Below are positions 17,415 through 24,634 of a stretch of 64,000 bases of DNA, one piece after another. A model generated the notes under the pieces. It saw nothing but the letters and a program-made list of their open reading frames with translations. It was not told the DNA's origin and ran no database searches. Made by a program: the position numbers and the translations under genes. Origin of the DNA: Acidobacteriota bacterium (GTDB lineage: Bacteria; Acidobacteriota; Vicinamibacteria; Vicinamibacterales; UBA2999); assembly GCA_018000455.1 (NCBI GenBank), contig JAGNJW010000009.1, positions 62,001 to 126,000 of the forward strand. The letters run 5' to 3'. Each line of letters opens with the position of its first letter. Positions within the stretch are counted from its first letter, which is position 1.

Positions 17415-18302
17415 ATGGAAAGATCGAAAGCAAAGCCCACTGCCCCCCAGTTCGTTCGCTACTTCGGCCCGGTTCTTGAGGCGCTGCAACAGCTGGGCGG
17501 TTCCGGCCGACCAGAGGAGGTTCGCACGCGTATTGTTCAGACCCTCCGATTGTCCGACAAGGATCAAGCCGAGCCGATGGCCAGCGGGATCTCACGGTTC
17601 GAGAATCAGGTGCATTGGGCACGGTTCTATCTTTCAAAAGCCGGATTCATCGATTCGTCAAGACGAGGGGTCTGGAGCCTGACCGACAAGTCTCGTGGAG
17701 TCCCGAGTCTGACCTCCGATGAGGCGAGAGAGGTTTTTCGGGGCGTGGCGTCGCAATTTGCCAAAGACAAGCCAGCGAAGTCGGAGGGGGCGGCCGCGGG
17801 TGAGGACGGTACCACGACGGAGGAGGCGGAGGCCGCAGGCCTCGACTACGCAGATGACCTGTCCGCGAAGCTCATGGCCCTGCCACCTGGTGGGTTCGAA
17901 CGCTTTTGCCAGCGGCTTCTTAGGGAGTCCGGCTTTCAGCAGGTCACCGTCACCGGTCGGAGTGGCGACGGTGGCATTGACGGCATCGGCGTTCTCCAGG
18001 TCAACACGCTCGTCAGCTTCAAGGTCCTGTTTCAATGCAAGCGGTACCGCGGCGCCGTCGGGCCTGGGCATGTTCGCGACTTTCGGGGCGCAATGATGGG
18101 TCGAGCCGACAAGGGCATCATCCTCACCACCGGGTCATTCACGACCGACGCTCGAAGAGAAGCGGTCAGAGACGGCGTCCCGGCGATCGAGCTCGTCGAT
18201 GGTGACAAGCTAGTCGAGATGCTCGAACAGCTAGAGTTAGGTCTCAAGCCGAAAAGGACATTCGAGGTCGATGCATCCTTCTTCAAGGACTTCGAAGAAT
18301 AG
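17415..18302 (+). CDS. Mrr-like restriction endonuclease protein
   Basis: 295 aa from the ATG at 17415. Residues 10-95 form a winged-helix N-terminal domain of Mrr_N type (VLEALQQLGGSGRPEEVRTRI, RFENQVHWARFYLSKAGFID, RRGVWSLT). After a Glu/Gly/Ala linker, residues about 150-275 match the Mrr catalytic fold. GRSGDGGIDGIG gives Asp189 and FQCKRY gives Gln207-x-Lys209, the PD-(D/E)xK set, and GIILTTGSFTTDAR is a common Mrr strand-helix. Mrr cuts modified foreign DNA. There is no methylase beside it, as expected for type IV. Codon use is more mixed than its neighbours, in keeping with transfer. Confidence 0.8.
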   Translation: MERSKAKPTAPQFVRYFGPVLEALQQLGGSGRPEEVRTRIVQTLRLSDKDQAEPMASGISRFENQVHWARFYLSKAGFIDSSRRGVWSLTDKSRGVPSLTSDEAREVFRGVASQFAKDKPAKSEGAAAGEDGTTTEEAEAAGLDYADDLSAKLMALPPGGFERFCQRLLRESGFQQVTVTGRSGDGGIDGIGVLQVNTLVSFKVLFQCKRYRGAVGPGHVRDFRGAMMGRADKGIILTTGSFTTDARREAVRDGVPAIELVDGDKLVEMLEQLELGLKPKRTFEVDASFFKDFEE

Positions 18303-18306
18303 ACCC

Positions 18307-18414
18307 ATGCTCTTGGCCTCGGTGGTCGTGTTCTACGGAACCAAGGCTCGCCATCCAGGCTGGCTGGGCTTGCTCGGTGTTGCGGCCCTCACCTGGCTGG
18401 GTATCGGCCTCTAG
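18307..18414 (+). CDS. Possible 35-aa hydrophobic peptide
   Basis: Starts 4 nt after the Mrr stop and encodes a short peptide with one or two hydrophobic stretches (LLASVVVFYG and GLLGVAALTWLGIGL). It has no Shine-Dalgarno. It could be a real membrane micropeptide or the tail of a decayed membrane protein; coding is not proven. Confidence 0.25.
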   Translation: MLLASVVVFYGTKARHPGWLGLLGVAALTWLGIGL

Positions 18415-18437
18415 CCGCATTCGCACGACCAGAGCTC

Positions 18438-19022
18438 ATGCGCGACCTGATTCGCTCGGAACTTGCGGCCGTCGAGCCCCTGGACGCGCTGGAGCGCGAT
18501 CACTTGGCCGACGCGCTTGCCTGGCTCGACTCCGGAGTCGAGCTGTTCCGTGTGGCCAAGCCCGCTACACCTCCGAAGCATCTCGTGTCGTACTTCGCGG
18601 TGGTCGATGCGGATCGCGTTCTCCTGGTCGATCACAAGAACGCACGGCTCTGGCTCCCGCCCGGCGGTCACGTCGAGATGGGCGAGCACCCGAGATCCAC
18701 GGTCGCCCGTGAGTTGCAGGAAGAGTTGGGCTTCCGCGCCACCCACGAGATCGAAGCGCCCTTGATGGTGACGTGCACGACCACGGTTGGGCTCTCGGCC
18801 GGGCATACCGATGTCTCGCTGTGGTACGTCGTGCACGCAAGTCGCACACAGGCGCTCGCGTTCGATGGGGCCGAGTTCGATGCCGTGAAGTGGTTTCGCT
18901 TCTCCGAGATTCCGTTCGAGCGAAGCGATCCACATCTCGGTCGCTTCATCGACAAGCTGCACCGGCGGCTGGCGGTCGGCCAAGCATCATTGAGCCCATT
19001 GCCGACGACGCCAGCTTCGTGA
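18438..19022 (+). CDS. NUDIX hydrolase
   Basis: 194 aa. The Nudix box appears as GGHVEMGEHPRSTVARELQEELG (Gx5Ex7REUxEExGU; the REL/QEEL part is intact) around residues 75-97. These enzymes hydrolyse nucleoside diphosphates linked to another group. The substrate is unknown; a helical N-terminal extension (residues 1-45) is present. It lies inside the inverted-repeat island, co-directional with the Mrr and VOC genes. Confidence 0.82.
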   Translation: MRDLIRSELAAVEPLDALERDHLADALAWLDSGVELFRVAKPATPPKHLVSYFAVVDADRVLLVDHKNARLWLPPGGHVEMGEHPRSTVARELQEELGFRATHEIEAPLMVTCTTTVGLSAGHTDVSLWYVVHASRTQALAFDGAEFDAVKWFRFSEIPFERSDPHLGRFIDKLHRRLAVGQASLSPLPTTPAS

Positions 19023-19108
19023 CATCTTGCCCGAAGGTGCGGCTCAGGGGACACATCAGGTGGCTCGCCGCGCCGGTCGTGACAGTCAGGACAATCACGG
19101 AGGAGAAC

Positions 19109-19480
19109 ATGGCGCAGAATCCTGTGGGTTGGTTCGAGATCTACGTCCAGGACATGGAGCGGGCCAAGAGCTTCTATCAAACGGTGCTGCAGACGACCTT
19201 TGAGCGGCTGAACAGCCCAGGGCTCGAGATGTGGGCCTTCCCGATGAACATGGGGAGTGGTGGGGCGTCGGGTTCACTCGTCAAGATGCCGGGCTTCCCG
19301 TCCGGCGGCAACAGCACCTTGGTGTATTTCAACTGCGCTGATTGCGCGACCGAAGCTGGCCGCGTTGCCAATGCCGGTGGCAAGATTCAGAAGGAGAAGT
19401 TCTCCATCGGCGAGTACGGCTTCGTTGCCTTGGCCCTTGACACCGAAGGCAACATGGTCGGGCTGCATTCCATGAAGTGA
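19109..19480 (+). CDS. VOC (glyoxalase/bleomycin-resistance fold) protein
   Basis: 123 aa with a strong ribosome site (GGAGGAG) before the ATG at 19109. WFEIYVQDMERAKSFYQTVL and the C-terminal ALDTEGNMVGLHS are typical of the vicinal-oxygen-chelate fold in its single-copy form, which forms a dimer. Ligand or substrate unknown. The next gene is also VOC and starts 12 nt later, so the pair is probably one transcript. Confidence 0.8.
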   Translation: MAQNPVGWFEIYVQDMERAKSFYQTVLQTTFERLNSPGLEMWAFPMNMGSGGASGSLVKMPGFPSGGNSTLVYFNCADCATEAGRVANAGGKIQKEKFSIGEYGFVALALDTEGNMVGLHSMK

Positions 19481-19492
19481 ACTGGAGGCCTG

Positions 19493-19873
19493 ATGAAGCG
19501 CACGTGGACGATCGTCGGAGTGCGCGATGTGCCGCACAGCTTCACGTGGTACCAATCGCTGTTCGGTCAGGCGGCAACGCCTCCGGTCCATTCCTACTTC
19601 GCTCAGCTCTTCGACTCGGATGGCACGGTTCTACTGTGCCTGCACGAATGGGGCGCCCACGACCATCCCTCGTTGACGAGTCCTGACAGCGCGACACCAG
19701 GCAACGGCTTGCTGCTGTTCTTTCGCGTCGACGATTTCGACCAGGCATCGCAGAGGGCGCGCGACCTCGTCGCGCGATTCGACGAGGAGCCACATCTCAA
19801 CGCGAACACTGGCACGATGGAGTTCTCGGTGCGGGATCCGGACGGGTACTACGTGACGATCAGCGCGCTGTAG
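19493..19873 (+). CDS. Second VOC family protein
   Basis: 126 aa with GGAGG before the ATG. RTWTIVGVRDVPHSFTWYQSLFG and FSVRDPDGYYVTISAL carry the VOC pattern, the latter with the usual DPDGY end. It is only distantly like the VOC protein before it, so the pair is not a recent duplication. Its stop is 38 nt before the right inverted repeat, ending the island cargo. Confidence 0.8.
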   Translation: MKRTWTIVGVRDVPHSFTWYQSLFGQAATPPVHSYFAQLFDSDGTVLLCLHEWGAHDHPSLTSPDSATPGNGLLLFFRVDDFDQASQRARDLVARFDEEPHLNANTGTMEFSVRDPDGYYVTISAL

Positions 19874-19886
19874 CTCAGGGATCTCA

Positions 19887-20116
19887 CGCGCGGTGCTGTG
19901 GCCTGCCGTTTCGCGGACGTCCGGAGCAGGCCGCGCACGCGTCAGACGTCAAACGGCAAGGCGGCGCCGAAGTCCGCGTGGGGTGTTCAAGGGCGCTGTG
20001 GATGCCCATCCTCGGCCCGAACCCGGGGCCCCGCGCTTCCGCCAACGCTCGCCCCCGCAGCCGTTTGACGGCCTGCGCAGGGCCGGCCGCGGGACGGCAG
20101 GCCACAGCGCCGCGCG
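19887..20116 (+). repeat. Palindromic element formed by a 23-bp inverted repeat
   Basis: Positions 19887-19909 and 20094-20116 are inverted copies (22/23). Inside, CGTCAAACGGC (left arm) and GCCGTTTGACG (right arm, near 20060) extend the similarity with a short deletion in the right arm. It overlaps the right 72-bp repeat. The 273-bp gap here has no gene. Confidence 0.65.
19912..19983 (-). repeat. Right 72-bp inverted repeat of the 3.1 kb island
   Basis: Reverse complement of 16881-16952 with four mismatches. Together the copies enclose the Mrr, NUDIX and VOC genes. Confidence 0.85.
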
Positions 20117-20146
20117 TTGCCGCGAGACGGCTCCTCGAGCGAGCCG

Positions 20147-21109
20147 TCAGCTCTCGCCCACGCCCCGATAGAGCACGCGCCCGAAGCGGCGGTGCCAGCC
20201 GGTGAACTCCGTCTCGGCGCCTTCGCCGAGCGCGGTGCGCACCTGATGGAGCTTGGCATCCAGATCGTCGACCGCCGACAGGATGAACGCCTCGATGCTC
20301 TTCGGTTCGACCGGCGACCCCTTGTCGCGCGCACCGTGGTGCGACACCACCAGGTGCTCGAGCTCGGCCCGTAGATCGTCGGGGAAGTCGCTGATCCCCT
20401 TGGCGGTTTCGCGCACCATCACCAGGCCGAGGGCGATGTGGCCGACGAGATTCCCGTCGCGCGTGTAGCTGATGGCGCCGTTGTCGTAGGCCAGCTCCTG
20501 CAGCTTGCCGATGTCGTGGATGATGGCGCCGGCCACGAGCACGTCTTCACGGGCGCCGTAGTGCTGCGCCAGTGCCTTGCCGGCCGTGGCCATCGAGAGG
20601 ATGTGCTCGAGCAACCCGCCCCGGTAGGCGTGGTGGATGCTCTGAGCCGCCGGCCAGTCGCGCAGCGCCGCCTCGTGGTCGGTCAGCAGGCGCATCAGGA
20701 ACACGCGCAGATGCCGGTCGGCCACGGCCTCGACCAGCGCCGTGAGCTCGGTCCACATGTCGCCAATGGGCCGGGGAGCGCTCGGAATGCAGTCTTCCTC
20801 GCGAAAACCCTGTGCAGCGTCCTGGGCGGGGTTCACGCGGCGAATGGAGCCGGCGACCAGCTGCAGTTCGCCGTTGTGGAGACTCGTGCGGCCCTCGGCC
20901 CTGACGAACTCGCCGATTTCAAATTCGTGTTTGAAGCGATCGACGCCGTCGAACACGCGGCCGGCGACCTGGCCAGAGGCGTCCTGGAGGACGAGGGCCA
21001 GGTACTCGCCGCCCTTGCCCACCCGCACGTCTTTTCGCGTGCAGAGGAAGAAGTTCCATCCCGTCTTGTCGGGTTCGAGGTGCGAGACGCGCGCCAGCCG
21101 GCTGCTCAT
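20147..21109 (-). CDS. YhaM-like 3'-5' exoribonuclease (OB + HD domains)
   Basis: 320 aa from the ATG at 21109. The first part (about 20-120) is an OB-fold with ARVSHLEPDK, FFLCTRKDVRVGKGGEYLALVLQD and VRAEGRTSLHNGELQL. The HD domain follows (about 165-290): HHAYRGGLLEH, GAIIHDIGKLQEL, GNLVGHIALG, SHHG and DDLDAK supply the metal-binding His and Asp. This order is that of the YhaM/CBF1 family, which degrades single-stranded RNA or DNA. A TACGCT box lies 6 nt before the ATG with no Shine-Dalgarno. A longer frame upstream is antisense to the kinase. Confidence 0.85.
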   Translation of the reverse strand: MSSRLARVSHLEPDKTGWNFFLCTRKDVRVGKGGEYLALVLQDASGQVAGRVFDGVDRFKHEFEIGEFVRAEGRTSLHNGELQLVAGSIRRVNPAQDAAQGFREEDCIPSAPRPIGDMWTELTALVEAVADRHLRVFLMRLLTDHEAALRDWPAAQSIHHAYRGGLLEHILSMATAGKALAQHYGAREDVLVAGAIIHDIGKLQELAYDNGAISYTRDGNLVGHIALGLVMVRETAKGISDFPDDLRAELEHLVVSHHGARDKGSPVEPKSIEAFILSAVDDLDAKLHQVRTALGEGAETEFTGWHRRFGRVLYRGVGES

Positions 21110-21115
21110 GGAAGG

Positions 21116-21121
21116 AGCGTA
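21116..21121 (-). promoter_or_regulatory. TACGCT -10-like box for the YhaM gene
   Basis: On the minus strand TACGCT is followed by 6 nt and then the ATG at 21109, as expected for a leaderless transcript. Confidence 0.4.
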
Positions 21122-21223
21122 CACCACGTGCCAATCGCCTACGCGCCGGGTTAAAGTAGCGCCCATGCGTGCGGTGGATGACGCCGGCGATATGGTGGGC
21201 ATCCGCGCCGCGAACGAACGACG

Positions 21224-22861
21224 ATGGACGCCGCAGTACCGCACCAGCGCACCGACACGATCGGCGTCGACGATGAAACCTTGAGCCCAGTGGTGAACGA
21301 CCGCGCGGCAGCCTTCGCACGCCTCTTCGAGGCGGTTCACGAGGGCGTGTATATCGGGCTCGTGCATGCGGCCACGACGACGACGCTGGCCGCCAACCCG
21401 CACCTGAAGCTGGTGCTCGGCTATCCGCCGGAGGCGTTCGAGCGCGAGGTGCGGCCCTTCGATGCCGCGCGCTTCGCCGATCCGCAGGCGCGCACCGCGT
21501 TTCTCGAGCGCCTGGCGAATGCCGGCTCGGTCGCCGACTACCTGGTACGCCTGCGCCGCGCCGACGGCTCGCTGGCGTGGATCGAGGTCACGGCCACGGC
21601 GGATCCGCCCGACTCCACCGGCGCCATGCGCATCGAGGCGCTGGTGCGCGACGTGAGCGAGCGCAAGCACCTCGAAGTGCAGTCTCGCGACCTCTACTAC
21701 CAGCTGCTGCAAACCGAGAAGATGGCGGCGCTGGGCCAGACGATTTCCGGTGTCGCGCACGAGCTCAACAACCCACTGGCCACGATTCTGTCGTGGGCCG
21801 AGCGCCTCGCGGAGCACAGCGACGACAACGCGCCGCTCAAGCGCGGGCTCGACGTCATCCTCAGCGAGTCGGAACGCGCGGCCCGCATCGTGCGCAACCT
21901 GCTGACCTTCGCGCGCAAGCGCCAGAGTACGCGGGCGCTGGTCGATCTGAACGAGGTCATCCGCGAAACCCTGAATCTGCGGGCCTACGAGCAGCGCATC
22001 ACCAACATCTCCGTGATCTCGGCGCTCGCGGCGGGGCTGCCGGCCGTCTTCGCCGACGGACATCAGGTGAAGCAGGTGCTGCTCAACCTGCTGATGAACG
22101 CCGAACAGGCCATGCTCGGCGCCAACGGCCGCGGCACTATCGTCATCCGCACCTGGCACGACGGCGCCAAGCAGATGGTGGTGATGGAGGTGAACGACGA
22201 CGGGCCCGGTGTGCCAGAGGACGTCAAGGGGAAGATCTTCGACCCCTTCTTCACCACCAAGGAAGTCGGGAAGGGCACGGGCCTGGGCCTGACGGTGGCC
22301 TACGCCATCGTGCAGGAGCACGGCGGGCGCATCCGGCTCGAATCCCGCAAGGACGCGGGCGCCTCGTTCTTCGTGGAGTTTCCGATCTCGCCGGCCGGCA
22401 AGGCCGCGCCGATGCGGCGGATGCACGCGGCGCCGCCGGGTGCCGCCTCGGCGTCGGCCGCCGCCGCCACCGTGGCGCCGTCGCGCGACGTGTTCAAGGG
22501 TGCCCGCGTGCTGGTCGTGGAAGACGAGCCGGCACTGGCGAGTGCCGTGAAAGACGCCTTCGTGGACGCAGGGTTCGCGGTGGATCGCGCCGGCGACGGC
22601 GAGGAAGGCCTCGCCCGGGTCGCCGAAAACCACTACGACCTGATCGTTTGCGATCTGAAGATGCCGCGCGTCGACGGCATCCGGTTCTACAGGGCCATGA
22701 CAGCCGCGACACCCGCGCTGGCGCGCCGCGTGATCTTCGTCACCGGCGACGTGGCCGGCACCGACGCCGAACGCTTCCTCGAAGACAGCGGCTGCCGGTG
22801 GCTCTCAAAGCCCTTCCGGCTCGCCGATTTGCTGCGGGCCGCGCGCGAAGCGCTGGCGTAG
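21224..22861 (+). CDS. PAS hybrid sensor histidine kinase with receiver domain
   Basis: 545 aa, cytoplasmic (no membrane helices). A PAS domain (about 30-145) is followed by HisKA with His179 in [15 protein letters not shown]. The HATPase domain shows N box [14 protein letters not shown]1 [20 protein letters not shown] and G2 [15 protein letters not shown] low-complexity linker leads to a receiver with Asp477 (IVCDLKMP) and Lys in RWLSKPF. It likely passes phosphate internally and on to an unknown partner. The 3' end overlaps the tail of the convergent sigma factor by 175 bp. Confidence 0.88.
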   Translation: MDAAVPHQRTDTIGVDDETLSPVVNDRAAAFARLFEAVHEGVYIGLVHAATTTTLAANPHLKLVLGYPPEAFEREVRPFDAARFADPQARTAFLERLANAGSVADYLVRLRRADGSLAWIEVTATADPPDSTGAMRIEALVRDVSERKHLEVQSRDLYYQLLQTEKMAALGQTISGVAHELNNPLATILSWAERLAEHSDDNAPLKRGLDVILSESERAARIVRNLLTFARKRQSTRALVDLNEVIRETLNLRAYEQRITNISVISALAAGLPAVFADGHQVKQVLLNLLMNAEQAMLGANGRGTIVIRTWHDGAKQMVVMEVNDDGPGVPEDVKGKIFDPFFTTKEVGKGTGLGLTVAYAIVQEHGGRIRLESRKDAGASFFVEFPISPAGKAAPMRRMHAAPPGAASASAAAATVAPSRDVFKGARVLVVEDEPALASAVKDAFVDAGFAVDRAGDGEEGLARVAENHYDLIVCDLKMPRVDGIRFYRAMTAATPALARRVIFVTGDVAGTDAERFLEDSGCRWLSKPFRLADLLRAAREALA

Positions 22862-23718
22862 TCGATGACGACGCCGCGTTCGGCGCGCCCGATGGCAGCC
22901 GTCGGCACGACGGTGTCGCTCACGGGCAGGTCGGCCTTGGCCATGCGCGGACGGTGCTCGAAGGCCACAACGGCCTGACGCAGCACTTCGATCGACGTCA
23001 TCGGCGTGGCATCCGGCCCGAGCGCCTCACGCAGACGGCGCAGGGCGCGGGCGTGGAGCTGCGAGACGCGCGATTCGTTCACGCCGAGTTCGGCGCCGAT
23101 TTCCTTCATCGTCACTTCGCCGTAGTAGTAAAGGGCGATGACGCGCCTTTCACGCGGCGGCAGCGACGCGATGGCGCCCCGCACGCGGGCCTGCACTTCG
23201 CGACGCTCGTAAGCGGCGTCTGGACGCTCGGCCTCCACCGGCACCAGCACGGCCGGAAGCTGCGATTCGTCGAGGTTGTCGGAGCAAGAGAGCGGTGAGG
23301 TCTGCTCGATCGTGTTGATCCGCACGATCACCTTGCCGAGGCGCACTTCATCCGAGCCGACCGCGGCGGCCAGATCGGCCAGCGACGGTTCGTGGCCGAG
23401 CGAACGGCGCAGCCGCTCGCGCGCCGCCTCGAGCTCGCGGCGCACGCGACGCACGCCACGCGGCCAGGCGTCCTTGCGCAGCGCGTCGATCATCGCCCCG
23501 CGCACGCGGCGCTCGGCGAAGGTCTCGAACTTGATGCCCCGAGACTCCTCGAACCGCTTGGCGGCATCGATGAGCCCGATGACCCCGTCCTGCACCAGGT
23601 CGCCCAGGTCGATCGAGTGGGGCATGGTGGCGGCCACTCGCCGCGCGAGCGCCTCGACAAACGGAATGCCGGCTTCGACGCGGGGGTTGATCTGTTCGGC
23701 GGTGTGCTCGGCGGTCAT
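22687..23718 (-). CDS. FliA-class (sigma-28 type) RNA polymerase sigma factor
   Basis: 343 aa. Region 2 is seen in HSIDLGDLVQDGVIGLIDAAKRFE and GIKFETFAERRVRGAMIDALR; region 3 in SLGHEPSLADLAAAVG; region 4 in LPPRERRVIALYYYGEVTMKEIGAELGVNESRVSQLHARALRRLREAL. This is the FliA/WhiG group. The sigma core ends near residue 245, but the frame continues about 100 residues and stops inside the antisense end of the histidine kinase; the tail may be real or reflect loss of the original stop. No flagellar genes are nearby, so its regulon is unknown. A weak GGAG precedes the ATG. Confidence 0.85.
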   Translation of the reverse strand: MTAEHTAEQINPRVEAGIPFVEALARRVAATMPHSIDLGDLVQDGVIGLIDAAKRFEESRGIKFETFAERRVRGAMIDALRKDAWPRGVRRVRRELEAARERLRRSLGHEPSLADLAAAVGSDEVRLGKVIVRINTIEQTSPLSCSDNLDESQLPAVLVPVEAERPDAAYERREVQARVRGAIASLPPRERRVIALYYYGEVTMKEIGAELGVNESRVSQLHARALRRLREALGPDATPMTSIEVLRQAVVAFEHRPRMAKADLPVSDTVVPTAAIGRAERGVVIDYASASRAARSKSASRKGFESHRQPLSSRKRSASVPATSPVTKITRRASAGVAAVMAL

Positions 23719-24027
23719 GAGATCGGGCTCCAGTTGGTCTACCGGGGTTGGCAGACGCCGGGCACTCTTGCATTGCCGATGCCAGATCCGCGCAGCACTG
23801 CCTTGGACCGCTTTGCGCGTGCTGAATTTGTTACTAAGTGACTGATTATTAATGGCTTACTGTTTCGTCGCGCCGTCATGCGCACATCAGTGCAAACGGG
23901 CTCACGACAGCCGTTTCCGCCAATGCATTGACGGATCGGTGTGTGCTACGCCAAGCCAGTGACGGCTAGTAGCGGCGAAAATTGATCGGGGCTGACGAGG
24001 ATTGACGGGCAGGGCGAACAGGCGGGG
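23719..24027 (-). other. Intergenic region upstream of the sigma gene
   Basis: About 300 bp without a gene. An A+T-rich stretch around 23822-23862, unusual here, probably carries the sigma-factor promoter on the minus strand, but I cannot fix its hexamers. Confidence 0.35.
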
Positions 24028-24261
24028 CTAGAGGCCAGACGCGGTGCGGATGACGCGGGTGGCGGCCATCGCTTCGAGGGCCGCGTTCACCACATGGGCG
24101 GCGCGGGCCTGCTGCGTCGGATCGGTCAGCTTCAGCTCCATCAGCTCGGCATTCGCCAGAATGATTCCGAGTTGATTGCTGAGCTGGTGAAACAGGCCGC
24201 GCAGGTCATCGGCGGACCGCGCCTGTGGGCCTGTCTCCAGGGGGATTGTCGACGGATTCAC
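24028..24261 (-). CDS. Stand-alone histidine-kinase dimerisation (H-box) protein
   Basis: 77 aa from the GTG at 24261. It reads ...ADDLRGLFHQLSNQLGIILANAELMEL..., a HisKA-type phospho-acceptor helix in which the His-x-Leu-x-Asn order is kept, followed by a second helix (ARAAHVVNAALEAMAATRVIR). There is no ATPase domain. It may be a phosphotransfer or decoy partner for a kinase or for the NtrC-like receiver nearby. The HTH gene lies 31 nt upstream on the same strand. The start is uncertain; a longer frame extends into that gene. Confidence 0.55.
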   Translation of the reverse strand: MNPSTIPLETGPQARSADDLRGLFHQLSNQLGIILANAELMELKLTDPTQQARAAHVVNAALEAMAATRVIRTASGL

Positions 24262-24292
24262 GTGTTCTCGCCTTGGTCGTACCGTGCCGCCG

Positions 24293-24487
24293 CTAGGCTG
24301 CAGGGCTGGAACCAACACGCGTGCTGCCGTCCGGCTGGCGCCACAGCGTGTCCACGAAGATCCGGATGCTGCCGCCCGCCGTGCGGACATATTCGACTTT
24401 GCCGGCCGCGATCCAGTTGTAGATCGTACGGCGGCTGACACCCACGAGCTCGCACGCCTTCATGATGCTAATGGTCTGACGTTCCAC
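24293..24487 (-). CDS. BldC/MerR-like small DNA-binding protein
   Basis: 64 aa from a GTG at 24487, with AAGGAG 9 nt before it. SIMKACELVGVSRRTIYNWIAAGKVEYVRTAGGSIRIF is a winged helix-turn-helix of the MerR/excisionase type (compare BldC: DNA recognition helix followed by a wing with RTxGGxxR). No phage genes are near, so a regulatory role is more likely than excision. It is divergent from the NtrC-type activator, whose promoter region it may share. Confidence 0.78.
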   Translation of the reverse strand: MERQTISIMKACELVGVSRRTIYNWIAAGKVEYVRTAGGSIRIFVDTLWRQPDGSTRVGSSPAA

Positions 24488-24634
24488 AGGTCGATTCTCC
24501 TTCAAAGCTTGGTATCGGTTGCTGTGCCGTGGGGATTAGGGCAGGGCTGTGCCAGACCGGCCAGATTTCAGGGTTGACGCGCGGCAGACACCAGTGTCAG
24601 GATATTGACGCTTTCTTCCCTCCCAAGCTGCCCT

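Noticed and set aside
18438..19873. Toxin-antitoxin or full restriction-modification system in the island
   Set aside because: NUDIX and VOC proteins have no such role and no methyltransferase or antitoxin-like gene is present; the Mrr-like protein alone is described.
24293..24487. Phage excisionase
   Set aside because: The fold is compatible, but no integrase or phage gene is near, and BldC-type regulators look the same.
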